This document shows, piece by piece, positions 47,483-57,323 of a stretch of DNA of 64,000 bases (positions are counted from its first letter, which is position 1; each line of letters opens with the position of its first letter). The translations under genes and the position numbers were made by a program. Origin of the DNA: Caulobacteraceae bacterium PMMR1. GTDB lineage: Bacteria; Pseudomonadota; Alphaproteobacteria; Caulobacterales; Caulobacteraceae. Under the pieces are notes generated by a model. That model saw nothing but the letters and a program-made list of their open reading frames with translations, did no database searches and had not been told where the DNA came from. The stretch lies in the NCBI GenBank assembly GCA_000733915.1, contig JPOM01000001.1:496001-560000 (forward strand), written 5' to 3'.

Positions 47483-48772
47483 TCAGCCCGGGAGCGGGGC
47501 TGCGGGCGGAGCCGCTTGGGCGGCCTCGGACCGCAGGCGCTGGATCAAGTCCAGCGTCAGATAGCCGTCGGCGGGCAGGCCGCGGGCGCGCTGCCAGCTG
47601 CGGGTCGCTGCGCGCGTGTTCAGGCCGAAAGCCCCGTCCTGGGCGCCCGGATCGAAGCCGAGCGCCTTAAGCGACGCCTGGGCGGCGATCCGGTCCTCCA
47701 GGTGCAGCGGCGGGTCCTTGGGCCAGGGCGTCACGAGCGGAGGACGCCCGGCGACCCCGTCCGCGATCAGCCCGACCGCCAGGGCGTAGGCCACCGAGTT
47801 GTTGTAGACCCGGATCGCGAAGTGGTTCGGCCACGCCAGGAACGCTGGCCCGCGCCAGCCCTGGGGCAGGAGAAGCTGCGCGACCTCGCCCGCATCCGCC
47901 GCGGAGACGGGGCCGCCGTCGGCCATGCGCACGCCCAGCGCCTGCCACGCCGCCCAGGCCTGCTTTGGCCCCTCCGACAGGCCGTAGTCGAAGCCGGAGG
48001 GCAGGATCACCTCCCGCGCCCAGCGCTCGCTGGCGCGCCAGGCGGCCTTGCGGGACAGGAAGTTGGCGGTGGAGGCGAGCGCGTCCAGAGGCGAGCCCCA
48101 GATGTCCCGTCGCCCGTCGCCGTCCCCGTCCACGGCGAAATTGAGATAGTCCTCCGGCATGAACTGGGTCTGGCCCATGGCGCCCGCCCAGCTGCCCTTG
48201 AGCTGGCTGGCGCTCGCATGGCCCTCAAAGACGATGCGGAACGCCGCGATCATCTGGCCCTCGGCCCAGTCGCGCCGGCGTCCCTGCACCGCCTGGGTGA
48301 AGAGCGAGCGGAAGACGTCGTAGTCGCCCTGGATCGCGCCGAAGCTGGTCTCCATGCCCCAGACCGCGACCAGGATCTCCGACTGGACGCCGTAGCGCGC
48401 CGCGACCTCGCCGAGGCCGGGCAGCTCGGCCAGGCGCTGCTGGCCCTTGGCGATCCGCGCGGCGGTGACCGCCCCTTGCACATAGTCGCCGATCGGCCGG
48501 GAGAGCTCGGGCTGGCGGCTCTGCAGCGTCAGGACCCGCGGATCGGGAGTGAGCGGGTCCAGAATCGCGTTGACCCGCTTAGGGTCGAAGCCCGCGGCGA
48601 TGGCGCGGGCCCGCACCTCGCCCTTGACGAGCTCCACGGCGGGATCGACCGCCAGGGACGACGACGCCAGCGGCGCCGCGGGCGGCGGATCGGCTGGGCC
48701 GCTCGCACCCGACTGCGGCTGCGGCGTGACGCCCAGCCCGGCCACCGACATCAGAAACGCGCGACGATCCAT
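47483..48772 (-). CDS. Lytic murein transglycosylase (MltB/SLT_2 type) with peptidoglycan-binding domain
   Basis: 429 residues from ATG 48772. The N-terminal RRAFLMSVAGLGV resembles a Tat or Sec leader. The MltB-type domain includes the catalytic Glu in VAVWGMETSFGAIQGDYDVF near residue 143, GSWAGAMGQTQFMPEDYLNFA and DALASTANFLSRKAAW. The C-terminal PG_binding_1 domain holds LKALGFDPGAQDGAFGLNTR. It cleaves glycan strands in the periplasm. It lies downstream of ctrA beyond a GC hairpin. Confidence 0.93.
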   Translation of the reverse strand: MDRRAFLMSVAGLGVTPQPQSGASGPADPPPAAPLASSSLAVDPAVELVKGEVRARAIAAGFDPKRVNAILDPLTPDPRVLTLQSRQPELSRPIGDYVQGAVTAARIAKGQQRLAELPGLGEVAARYGVQSEILVAVWGMETSFGAIQGDYDVFRSLFTQAVQGRRRDWAEGQMIAAFRIVFEGHASASQLKGSWAGAMGQTQFMPEDYLNFAVDGDGDGRRDIWGSPLDALASTANFLSRKAAWRASERWAREVILPSGFDYGLSEGPKQAWAAWQALGVRMADGGPVSAADAGEVAQLLLPQGWRGPAFLAWPNHFAIRVYNNSVAYALAVGLIADGVAGRPPLVTPWPKDPPLHLEDRIAAQASLKALGFDPGAQDGAFGLNTRAATRSWQRARGLPADGYLTLDLIQRLRSEAAQAAPPAAPLPG

Positions 48773-48824
48773 GGGGGGAGCCTAGCGGCGGTCCGTGACA
48801 GGCCGCAATCACTTCTCGGACACT

Positions 48825-48867
48825 GGAATGGCCGGACAGCGGAAAGGCCGGACAGCGAAGAGGCCGG
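48825..48867. repeat. 16-bp imperfect tandem repeat downstream of ctrA
   Basis: GGAATGGCCGGACAGC (48825-48840) is followed by GGAAAGGCCGGACAGC (48841-48856) and a partial GAAGAGGCCGG (48857-48867). The third copy runs into the hairpin at 48861-48882. It lies between the transglycosylase start and the end of ctrA. The unit length equals that of the repeat at 42871, but the sequences differ. Confidence 0.75.
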
Positions 48868-48882
48868 GGTCGCCCCCGGCCT
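48861..48882 (-). terminator. GC hairpin, probable ctrA terminator
   Basis: AGGCCGGGG at 48861-48869 pairs with CCCCGGCCT at 48874-48882 across a four-base loop, a perfect nine-bp stem. On the minus strand it lies 29 bp after the ctrA stop and before the transglycosylase. No long T tract follows, but strong GC stems without T runs are usual in such genomes. Confidence 0.6.
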
Positions 48883-48910
48883 CCCGCGATGTTCATACGC
48901 CGGCCCGGGC

Positions 48911-49612
48911 TCAGGCCGCGGCGGTTTGCTGGCCTTCCTGCGGGTCGCGCAGCACATAGCCGCGGCCCCAGACGGTCTCGATGTGGTGCTGGCCGTTGGT
49001 GGCCGTCGCGAGCTTCTTGCGGAGCTTGCAGATGAAGACGTCGATGATCTTCAACTCCGGCTCGTCCATGCCGCCGTAGAGATGGTTGAGGAACATCTCC
49101 TTGGTCAGGGTCGTGCCCTTGCGGAGCGAGAGCAGCTCCAGCATCTGGTATTCCTTGCCCGTCAGGTGGACGCGGCAGCCGTTCACCTCCACGGTCTTGG
49201 TGTCGAGGTTCACGACCACGTCGCCGGTGCGGATCACCGACTGGGCGTGACCCTTGGAGCGCCGCACCACCGCGTGGATGCGCGCCACCAGCTCGTCCTT
49301 GTGGAAGGGCTTGGTCAGATAGTCGTCGGCGCCGCCGCCGAAGGTCTTGACCTTGGTGTCGATCTCCGAAGTGCCCGACAGGATCATGATCGGGGTGTTG
49401 ATCTTGGAGACGCGCAGCTGCCTCAGCACGTCGATCCCCGACATGTCCGGCAGGTTCAGGTCCAAGAGAATCAGATCGTAGTCATAGATCTTGCCGAGGT
49501 CGACGCCTTCCTCGCCCAGATCCGTCGTGTACACATTAAAGCCCTCCGACTTCAGCATCAGTTCGATGCTTTGCGCGGTGGCCGAATCGTCTTCGATCAA
49601 CAGTACACGCAT
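48911..49612 (-). CDS. ctrA: Cell-cycle master response regulator CtrA
   Basis: 233 residues from ATG 49612. The OmpR-type receiver starts [20 protein letters not shown], with phospho-acceptor Asp51 in [15 protein letters not shown], switch Thr in [11 protein letters not shown] and Lys in [15 protein letters not shown]. The winged-helix domain has [20 protein letters not shown] and [10 protein letters not shown]. The C-terminus ends QQTAAA, a two-Ala tail like the ClpXP degron of Caulobacter CtrA. Phosphorylated by CckA-ChpT, it controls flagellar, cell-division and methylation genes and silences the origin. Upstream DNA carries TTAA half-sites and GANTC sites. Confidence 0.98.
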   Translation of the reverse strand: MRVLLIEDDSATAQSIELMLKSEGFNVYTTDLGEEGVDLGKIYDYDLILLDLNLPDMSGIDVLRQLRVSKINTPIMILSGTSEIDTKVKTFGGGADDYLTKPFHKDELVARIHAVVRRSKGHAQSVIRTGDVVVNLDTKTVEVNGCRVHLTGKEYQMLELLSLRKGTTLTKEMFLNHLYGGMDEPELKIIDVFICKLRKKLATATNGQHHIETVWGRGYVLRDPQEGQQTAAA

Positions 49613-49684
49613 GGACCCCTCCCGGGCTGCGTCCGAGCCAAGCTATGCAGCAAGCCGCCTTTTGCAGCCCGCCGTCCCATCACG

Positions 49685-49841
49685 TTAAGGCTAGGGCGGC
49701 AGTTACTTAAACATCGTTAATCGCCGTTGACCGTAGGGTGATTTGGAGTCCGGTCCAAGCGGAGCGATTCTCCTGGCGGGCGGGAATTGGCTGCGGCATG
49801 CGGACTCAGGCCAGGGCGCGGCGGGTTCACGACCGATTAAC
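49685..49841. promoter_or_regulatory. ctrA/fliI divergent control region: CtrA half-sites and GANTC methylation sites
   Basis: TTAA occurs at 49685-49688; TTAA-N6-TTAA at 49707-49720; TTAAC at 49837-49841, 25 bp before the fliI start. The N6-spaced pair fits the CtrA box (TTAA-N6/7-TTAA). GANTC sites for the CcrM methyltransferase lie at 49746-49750 (GAGTC), 49766-49770 (GATTC) and 49803-49807 (GACTC). In Caulobacter the ctrA P1 promoter is controlled by GANTC methylation state and by CtrA itself, and early flagellar genes are CtrA targets. Sites are seen; regulation here is inferred. Confidence 0.65.
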
Positions 49842-49865
49842 GCGAAGTGACCAGCGTCCCTCGCC

Positions 49866-51209
49866 ATGCGCAACCTGATCGCCGCAGTGGAGCTGATCGA
49901 TCCGCTCCAGGTCTATGGCCGGGTGGCGGCGGTGTCCGGCCTGCTGATCGAGGCGCGCGGAGGGCTGTCGCACCTGTCGGTGGGCGCCCGGGCGGAGATC
50001 GCCCGCCCTCGCGGCGAGGCGCCCCTGCCGGCCGAGGTGGTCGGCTTTCGCGAGTCGCGCGCCCTGCTCATGCCGTTCGGCGCGGTCGAGGGCGTGGCGC
50101 CTGGGGCGGAAATCCGCATCGCGCCCGAGCCCGCGTCCGTTCGCCCCACGCTGGCCTGGCGCGGGCGGATCGTGGACGCCTTCGGCCAGCCTATCGACGG
50201 CCAGGGGCCGCTGCCGCAGGGGCCGGTCCCCTATGCGCTGAGGCGCCCGCCGCCCGCCGCCCATGCCCGCGGCCGGGTCGGCCCGCGGCTCGAGACGGGG
50301 GTGCGCGCCATCGACGCCTTCGCCACCCTCTGCACCGGCCAGCGCATGGGCGTGTTCGCGGGCTCCGGCGTGGGCAAGAGCGTGCTGCTCTCGATGCTCG
50401 CGCGGGGGGCGGCGTGCGATGCGGTGGTCGTGGGCCTGATCGGCGAGCGCGGGCGCGAGGTGCGCGAGTTCGTCGAGGAGACGCTGGGGCCCGAGGGCCT
50501 CGCCCGCGCCGTCGTGGTGGTCGCCACCTCCGACGAGCCCGCTCTGAAGCGCCGCCAGGCCGCCTATCTGACGCTGGCGATCGCGGAGTTCCTGCGCGAC
50601 CAGGACCTGCACGTGCTCTGCCTGATGGACAGCGTGACCCGCTTCGCCATGGCCCAGCGGGAGATCGGCCTGGCCGCCGGCGAGCCGCCGACCACCAAGG
50701 GCTATACGCCGACCGTCTTCTCCGAGCTGCCCAAGCTGCTGGAGCGGGCGGGCCCGGGGCCGATCCGCCCGGACGGGACCGAGGCCGGGGCGATCACCGG
50801 GCTCTTCACCGTGCTGGTGGACGGGGACGACCACAACGAGCCGATCGCCGACGCCGTGCGCGGCATCCTGGACGGCCACATCGTCATGGAGCGCGCCATC
50901 GCCGAGCGCGGCCGCTTCCCCGCCATCAACGTCCTGAAGTCGATCAGCCGGACCCTGCCGGGCGCCCAGACCCCGCCGGAGCGCGCCGTCGCGCGGGACG
51001 CGCGCGAGACCCTGTCCGCCTATGCCGACATGGAGGAGCTGATCCGGATCGGCGCCTATCGCGCGGGCGCGGACGCCAAGGTCGACCGGGCGATCCGCCT
51101 GAACCCGGCGCTGGAGGCCCTGCTCAGCCAGGACAAGGGCGAGCGCACCGGCATGGAGGAGACCTTTGCGCGCTTGGCCGCGGTGATGGATGAGGCGGGC
51201 GCGCCGTGA
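49866..51209 (+). CDS. fliI: Flagellar export ATPase FliI
   Basis: 447 residues from ATG 49866. F1-beta-like ATPase: Walker [21 protein letters not shown] near residue 165, [16 protein letters not shown], Walker [22 protein letters not shown] and the FliI/YscN region [23 protein letters not shown]. It energises export through the flagellar type III apparatus with FliH and FliJ. It is divergent from ctrA and overlaps fliJ by 4 bp. An upstream TTAAC suggests CtrA control. Confidence 0.96.
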   Translation: MRNLIAAVELIDPLQVYGRVAAVSGLLIEARGGLSHLSVGARAEIARPRGEAPLPAEVVGFRESRALLMPFGAVEGVAPGAEIRIAPEPASVRPTLAWRGRIVDAFGQPIDGQGPLPQGPVPYALRRPPPAAHARGRVGPRLETGVRAIDAFATLCTGQRMGVFAGSGVGKSVLLSMLARGAACDAVVVGLIGERGREVREFVEETLGPEGLARAVVVVATSDEPALKRRQAAYLTLAIAEFLRDQDLHVLCLMDSVTRFAMAQREIGLAAGEPPTTKGYTPTVFSELPKLLERAGPGPIRPDGTEAGAITGLFTVLVDGDDHNEPIADAVRGILDGHIVMERAIAERGRFPAINVLKSISRTLPGAQTPPERAVARDARETLSAYADMEELIRIGAYRAGADAKVDRAIRLNPALEALLSQDKGERTGMEETFARLAAVMDEAGAP

Positions 51210-51613
51210 GCTGGGCCGAAAGCCTCGTCCGCATCGCCGACTACGAGGTGGAGACGCTGCAAAAGCGCCTGGCGGAGATCGCCGACCGCCGCAGGACCTG
51301 CGAGCGGGTGCTGGCCGCCCAGGACCACGAGAAGGCGCAGGAGGCCGCCCACGCGCGCGAGCACGCGGAGGCGGGGCTCTATCACGCGGGCTTCCTGGCG
51401 GGCTGGAAGCTCAGGCGCGCCAAGGCGGAGGCCGACCTCAGGGTCCTGGAGCTGGAGGAGGCGGGCGCCCGCGCGGCGCTTCGGGACGCCTTCGAGGCCC
51501 AGAAGAAATACGAGAAGGTGCTCGAGCGCATGGGCGCGAGCGCCGCGCGCGCGACCGCGCGCCGCGAGAGCGCCGCCCTGGACGAACTCGCACTGCGCCG
51601 CCGCGCACGATGA
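51206..51613 (+). CDS. fliJ: Flagellar export chaperone FliJ
   Basis: 135 residues, starting at GTG 51206 in a GTGA overlap with fliI. The whole chain is a long charged coiled coil ([21 protein letters not shown] to [20 protein letters not shown]), as expected for FliJ, the central stalk that inserts in the FliI hexamer. Sequence identity in this family is low, so the call rests on length, coiled coil and position after fliI. Confidence 0.88.
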   Translation: MSWAESLVRIADYEVETLQKRLAEIADRRRTCERVLAAQDHEKAQEAAHAREHAEAGLYHAGFLAGWKLRRAKAEADLRVLELEEAGARAALRDAFEAQKKYEKVLERMGASAARATARRESAALDELALRRRAR

Positions 51614-51678
51614 CCTGAGGCGCGCGTCCGACCGAACGCCTCAGGCCGCGGCGTCTGCCGAAGGCGGGAGCGACCGGC

Positions 51679-52464
51679 TCAGCGGGGAGGCATGCGGATC
51701 GCGCCGTCCAGGCGGACGTGCTCGCCGTTGAAGTAACCGTTGCGGCACATCTCCACCGCCAGGGACGCGTACTCCTCCGGCTTGCCCAGGCGCTTGGGGA
51801 AGGGAACGCTGGCGGCGAGCGCGGCCTTCACGTTCTCCGGGGCGGCGTTCATCAGCGGCGTGTTGAAGATGCCCGGCAGGATGGTGTTCACCCGGATGCC
51901 TTCGCCCATCAGGTCGCGCGCGATCGGCAGGGTCATGCCCACTACCCCGCCTTTCGAGGCGGAATACGCGGCCTGGCCCATCTGGCCGTCGACGGCGGCG
52001 ACGGAGGCGGTGTTCACGATGACGCCCCGCTCGCCGTCGTCGTTCAGCGGCTCCAGCGTCAGCATGCCCGCCGCGGACTTGGCGATGCAGCGGAAGGTGC
52101 CGACGAGGTTGATCTGGATGATCATGTTGAAGGCGTCGAGGGGGAAGTGCTTGATCGCGCCGGTCTGCTTGTCCCGGCTGGCGGTTTTGGCGGCGTTGCC
52201 GGTGCCCGCGCAGTTGATCAGAATCCGCTCCTGGCCGTTGCTGGCCCGCGCCTTTTCAAAGCCCGCGTCAACCTCCGCGTCTGAGGTGACGTTCACCTTG
52301 CAGAACACGCCGCCGATGGACTTCGCCACCGCTTCGCCTTTCTCTTCGTTCATGTCGAAGATGGCGACCTTGACGCCGTGTTCGGCCAGCAGGCGCGCGG
52401 TGGCCTCGCCGAGGCCGGAGGCGCCGCCGGTGACGACGGCGGAGATGGAGGAGTTCAGCTGCAT
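51679..52464 (-). CDS. SDR family oxidoreductase, 3-hydroxyacyl-CoA dehydrogenase type II-like
   Basis: 261 residues from ATG 52464. Classical SDR: AVVTGGASGLGEATARLLAE, INCAGTGNAAKTASRDKQTG, catalytic Ser in IVNTASVAAVDGQ and YSASKGGVVGMTLPIARDL. The long insertion KHFPLDAFNMIIQINLVGTF and the end of FPKRLGKPEEYASLAVEMCRN resemble HSD17B10-type 3-hydroxy-2-methylbutyryl-CoA dehydrogenases. It probably acts in beta-oxidation or branched-chain degradation. It is a single gene divergent from the DUF1232 gene. Confidence 0.9.
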   Translation of the reverse strand: MQLNSSISAVVTGGASGLGEATARLLAEHGVKVAIFDMNEEKGEAVAKSIGGVFCKVNVTSDAEVDAGFEKARASNGQERILINCAGTGNAAKTASRDKQTGAIKHFPLDAFNMIIQINLVGTFRCIAKSAAGMLTLEPLNDDGERGVIVNTASVAAVDGQMGQAAYSASKGGVVGMTLPIARDLMGEGIRVNTILPGIFNTPLMNAAPENVKAALAASVPFPKRLGKPEEYASLAVEMCRNGYFNGEHVRLDGAIRMPPR

Positions 52465-52535
52465 GGGCGTCTTGTCCCTCAGAGGTGGCGGTGTCGCGAC
52501 GCCGTTCGACCGGCGCTCGCGTCCGCTTTAGCGTC

Positions 52536-52940
52536 ATGTCGGAGGAAGCCAAACCCCTTGCGGAGCCTGACGTAGCGGCAGCTTTGCCGATCTCCCGCGC
52601 GCTGACGCCCGTGAGCGTGCGGCTGAACGAGACGGTGGTGAAGCGCGGCTTCTGGCGCAAGGTCCGCAGGGTCGCCCCGCACGTGCCCTTCGCCGAGGAC
52701 GTGGTCGCGCTCTGGTTCTGCATGCGCGACCCTGCGACCCCGAACCGGACCAAGGGCATTCTGCTCGCCGCCCTCGCCTGGTTCGTCCTGCCGGGCTCGA
52801 TGGTGCGCTGGATGCCGGCCCTCGGCTTTGCGGACGATGCCGCGGTGATCGGCATCGCCATAGCCGTCGCCGAGAAGTCGCTGAGGCCCGAGCACCGCGA
52901 GGCGGCCCGCGCCGTGCTGCAGCGGATCGCGGGCGGCTGA
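52536..52940 (+). CDS. DUF1232 (YkvA-like) membrane-associated protein
   Basis: 134 residues from ATG 52536. The core has FAEDVVALWFCMRDPATPNR, then TKGILLAALAWFVLPGSMVRW with DDAAVIGIAIAVAEKSLRPEH, typical of DUF1232: a short amphipathic start and a hydrophobic hairpin. Function unknown. The 71-bp gap to the divergent SDR must hold both promoters. Confidence 0.85.
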   Translation: MSEEAKPLAEPDVAAALPISRALTPVSVRLNETVVKRGFWRKVRRVAPHVPFAEDVVALWFCMRDPATPNRTKGILLAALAWFVLPGSMVRWMPALGFADDAAVIGIAIAVAEKSLRPEHREAARAVLQRIAGG

Positions 52941-52985
52941 GACTCAGCGGGCGGACAAACGGCTACGCTCTCGGTTTCGTGTCTT

Positions 52986-53288
52986 TTGTCTGCTCAGGAA
53001 GCTTCTACAATCTTTGCCGTCGCGGTCAGACCCCAGCCCAAGAAGGCGACCCTGATCCACCAGGCCGAGGAGGACACGCGCAGCTTCATGCGCCCGTTCG
53101 GCCTGCGCGTGGAGCGGCTCTATTGGGCCAGCGACATCCGCATGCCCGGCCAGGTGCGCCAGCAGATCGAGCAGAAGATCGCCAACGAGCAGGCCGCGCT
53201 CGCCGCCCAGGCAGGGGACCGGGGCGACGCCCTTCGTCCAGCTGGGCCGATGACCCGCGGCGGAGCCCAGCCGCAGGTCGGCCCCTAG
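52986..53288 (+). pseudogene. Fragment of an SPFH/band-7 (prohibitin-like) protein
   Basis: An open frame from TTG 52986 to TAG 53288. Only its middle resembles a family: EEDTRSFMRPFGLRVERLYW, then ASDIRMPGQVRQQIEQKIAN and EQAALAAQA. That matches the C-terminal half of SPFH-domain proteins (QmcA/HflC-like), where helices rich in NEQAALAAQA follow the band-7 domain. The N-terminal membrane helix and band-7 core are absent and the last 20 residues are unrelated. It could be a decayed remnant or a chance-preserved piece. Its end overlaps the converging aldo/keto reductase by 4 bp. Confidence 0.45.
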
Positions 53289-54229
53289 GCGCTGGCCCGG
53301 TCGAGTTCCGCCAGGTCCTCGGCGGACAGGCTCAGCGTCACGGCCTTGATCAGATCGTCGAGCTGGGCGGGCCGGGTGGCGCTGGCGATCGGCGCGGTCA
53401 GGGCCGGGCGGGTGAGCAGCCAGGCGAGCGCGACCTGCGCCGGGGTCGCGCTCTGGCGGGCGGCGACCGCCTCCAGCGCCGCCAGGACCGCCGGCCCCTT
53501 GCCCTGCAGGTACTTCTTGACGCCGCCGCCGCGCGGGCTCTGGCCGAGGTCGGCCTCGCTCCGGTACTTGCCGGTCAGGAACCCCGAGGCCAGGGCGTAG
53601 TAGGGGATCACGCCGAGGCCCTCGCGCACGCAGAGGTCCTGCAGCGGCCCCTCGAAACGGGCCCGCTCCAAAAGGTTGTAGTGCGGCTGGAGCGCCTCGT
53701 AGCGCGGGGCCCCCACGGCGGCGGCGGCCTTGAGCGCGCTGGCGAGCCGCTCGGCGGTGAAGTTCGAGGCGCCGACCGCGCGCACCTTGCCCGCCGCGAT
53801 CAGCTGGCCGAACGCCTCGGCGGTCTCATCCTGAGGCGTCGCCTCGTCGTCGCGGTGGGCCTGGTAGAGGTCGATGTAGTCGGTCTGGAGCCGGCGCAGG
53901 CTGTCCTCGCAGGCCGCGGCGATATTGGCGGCCGAAAGACCAGGGCGGGCGGGCCACATGCCGACCTTAGTCAGGATCTTGACCCGCGCGCGCATCCCCG
54001 GCCGCGCCGCCAGCCAGCGCCCGATCACGGTCTCGCTTTCGCCCCCCGTGTGGCCCGGGACCCAGGCGGAATAGACGTCGGCGGTGTCGATCGCGTCGAA
54101 GCCGGCGTCCACGAAGGCGTCGAGCAGCCGGAATGAGGCCGCCTCGTCCGCGGTCCAGCCGAAGACGTTGCCCCCGAACACCAGCGGCGAGATCGTCAGG
54201 CCGGATCGGCCGAGCGGGCGCTTGTCCAT
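53285..54229 (-). CDS. Aldo/keto reductase
   Basis: 314 residues from ATG 54229 (MDKRPLGRSGLTISPLVFGG). AKR TIM-barrel motifs: FDAIDTADVYSAWVPGHTGG with the catalytic Asp/Tyr, VKILTKVGMW, DYIDLYQAHRDDEATPQDE with the catalytic His, and VRAVGASNFTAERLA. The C-terminal cofactor segment has APIASATRPAQLDDLIKA. It is of the AKR family without a specific substrate call. The 125-bp gap to the upstream regulator gene suggests its own promoter. Confidence 0.93.
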   Translation of the reverse strand: MDKRPLGRSGLTISPLVFGGNVFGWTADEAASFRLLDAFVDAGFDAIDTADVYSAWVPGHTGGESETVIGRWLAARPGMRARVKILTKVGMWPARPGLSAANIAAACEDSLRRLQTDYIDLYQAHRDDEATPQDETAEAFGQLIAAGKVRAVGASNFTAERLASALKAAAAVGAPRYEALQPHYNLLERARFEGPLQDLCVREGLGVIPYYALASGFLTGKYRSEADLGQSPRGGGVKKYLQGKGPAVLAALEAVAARQSATPAQVALAWLLTRPALTAPIASATRPAQLDDLIKAVTLSLSAEDLAELDRASA

Positions 54230-54354
54230 GAGCCTGACCTTATGCTGCGGCTTGAGAGGAAGCCTGCATCGCCCTAGCCTCGGTCTCGTGATCGCCGCAA
54301 CCCCCGAGCCGCCGCACTCCGCGGTGATCCTCACCTCGCTGCGTCGCGCTGAAC

Positions 54355-54666
54355 CTACTCCGCGGCGGCGCGGGCGGTGGCGACGAGCTGCTCCAGGGCG
54401 GCGACGTGGGCGGCGAAGGCGCGGCGCCCCTCGCGGGTGAGCGAAAGCCAAGTGCGCTGGCGGCCGCCAAGCGCGGCCTTGCGCAGGCGCACGTAGCCGG
54501 CGTCCGCCATCTGCGACAGATGCTTGGACAGCACCGAGTCGGAGACCTTCACCGCGTCGCGCAGGAAGGCGAACTCCGCCTCGTCCACGGCGCTGAGCAG
54601 GGTGGCGATCTGCAGCCGGGCAGGGGCGTGGATCACCGGGTCGAATTCGGGAAGCGGCGCGCTCAC
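54355..54666 (-). CDS. Winged-helix transcriptional regulator (PF13601-type)
   Basis: 103 residues from GTG 54666, overlapping the upstream membrane-protein stop in GTGA. One winged helix fills the chain: HAPARLQIATLLSAVDEAEF, then FLRDAVKVSDSVLSKHLSQM and ADAGYVRLRKAALGGRQRTW with LSLTREGRRAFAAHV. This is the MarR-like HTH_34 type often paired with a small membrane protein. The operon promoter contains two copies of CTTTCC-N5-GGAAAG, the likely operator. Confidence 0.88.
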   Translation of the reverse strand: MSAPLPEFDPVIHAPARLQIATLLSAVDEAEFAFLRDAVKVSDSVLSKHLSQMADAGYVRLRKAALGGRQRTWLSLTREGRRAFAAHVAALEQLVATARAAAE

Positions 54667-55118
54667 CGATGTCCGCCCTCGCCCAGCAGCTCGGCGCGGT
54701 AGGTCTTCTGCCAGACGTAGCCGCCGTAGGTCCCGATCGCGAACATCAGCGCGCCGAGCGCGAGCGCCGGCCAGTGCAGGCCATAGCTGCCCTTCAGCGC
54801 CGCCGCGAGGGAGAACAGCACCAGATAGATGCCCGCCAGGGTCAGGGCGATCGGTCGCGTGCGCCCGCGCCGGTAGCCATTGACAAAGAAGCCCAGCCGC
54901 CGGCGGCCGAGCACGAAGTAGACGAGGGCGGCGACGGCGATGAGGCCCTCGATGATCAGCGTTCCCTTGTCCGACGCCGCCTCCGAGGCGACCAGCCCGC
55001 CGAGCATGGCGCCGAAAATCGCATGCATGTAGACGGGGCAGCGCATCTTGTCGGCAAGCTGGTTGCGCGACGCCTGGGCGCTCTCCAGCGCCGCGGCCGC
55101 GAACTGTGCGTCGGTCAT
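54663..55118 (-). CDS. Four-helix membrane protein paired with winged-helix regulator
   Basis: 151 residues from ATG 55118, chosen because AGGAG lies nine bases upstream; in-frame ATGs at 55142 and 55178 lie inside the operator-promoter. After a short helical N-terminus come about four membrane segments (VYMHAIFGAMLGGLVA, TLIIEGLIAVAALVYFVLG, PIALTLAGIYLVLFSLAAAL, HWPALALGALMFAIGTYGG). Function unknown; pairs of this kind with HTH_34 regulators recur in proteobacteria. It is the first gene of the two-gene operon. Confidence 0.8.
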   Translation of the reverse strand: MTDAQFAAAALESAQASRNQLADKMRCPVYMHAIFGAMLGGLVASEAASDKGTLIIEGLIAVAALVYFVLGRRRLGFFVNGYRRGRTRPIALTLAGIYLVLFSLAAALKGSYGLHWPALALGALMFAIGTYGGYVWQKTYRAELLGEGGHR

Positions 55119-55134
55119 CGGGGTGGTCTCCTCA

Positions 55135-55202
55135 CTTTCCATGTCGGAAAGCGTATCGGCGACTTTCCAACTCGTCAAGTTAAAGCTTTCCGATGCGGAA
55201 AG
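55135..55202. promoter_or_regulatory. Twin operator CTTTCC-N5-GGAAAG with a third half-site
   Basis: Two inverted repeats of the same sequence, CTTTCCatgtcGGAAAG at 55135-55151 and CTTTCCgatgcGGAAAG at 55186-55202, lie with centres 51 bp apart, close to five helical turns. A lone CTTTCC is at 55163-55168 between them. They flank the promoter of the membrane protein/regulator operon and are the probable binding sites of the winged-helix regulator encoded by that operon. Confidence 0.75.
55150..55178 (-). promoter_or_regulatory. Promoter of the membrane protein/winged-helix operon
   Basis: On the minus strand TTGACG (55178-55173) and TACGCT (55155-55150) are separated by exactly 17 bp. Predicted +1 near 55143 gives a 25-nt leader with an AGGAG site. 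The -10 overlaps the proximal operator by two bases and the spacer contains the GGAAAG half-site, so bound regulator should exclude RNA polymerase. Confidence 0.6.
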
Positions 55203-55216
55203 TGAGTTGCGGCGCG

Positions 55217-55245
55217 TTGTGGCGGGCGGGGCGATCCCTTAAGGT
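55217..55245 (+). promoter_or_regulatory. Candidate thiC promoter
   Basis: TTGTGG (55217-55222) and TAAGGT (55240-55245) are 17 bp apart. Predicted +1 near 55252 matches the 5' edge of the TPP riboswitch. The match to consensus is moderate. The distal operator of the neighbouring divergent operon ends only 14 bp upstream. Confidence 0.4.
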
Positions 55246-55252
55246 CGGCGAG

Positions 55253-55336
55253 TTCTCCGGGGCGCCCGCAAGGGCTGAGACCGGCTTAGGCCGGAACCCG
55301 CCGAACCTGATCCGGGTCATGCCGGCGAAGGGAGTT
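55253..55336 (+). ncRNA. TPP riboswitch (THI element)
   Basis: The conserved THI-box strings are present: GGGGCGCCCGCAAGGGCTGAGA at the 5' side (start of the pyrimidine arm; first 20 bases 55259-55278) and ACCTGATCCGGGTCATGCCG plus GCGAAGGGA at 55305-55332 on the 3' side. P1 can form between TTCTCC near 55253 and GGAG near 55331. It lies 150 bp before thiC, its usual target, and should lower thiC expression when thiamine pyrophosphate is bound. Very secure by sequence motif. Confidence 0.95.
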
Positions 55337-55351
55337 GAACCGATCCGCTCA

Positions 55352-57316
<1,965 letters not shown>

Positions 57317-57323
57317 GGCGCGC

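Noticed and set aside
49771-49800. A sigma54-like TGGC/TTGG pair upstream of fliI
   Set aside because: The -12 element has no GC in the right place, and fliI is usually an early flagellar gene under CtrA, consistent with the nearby TTAAC.
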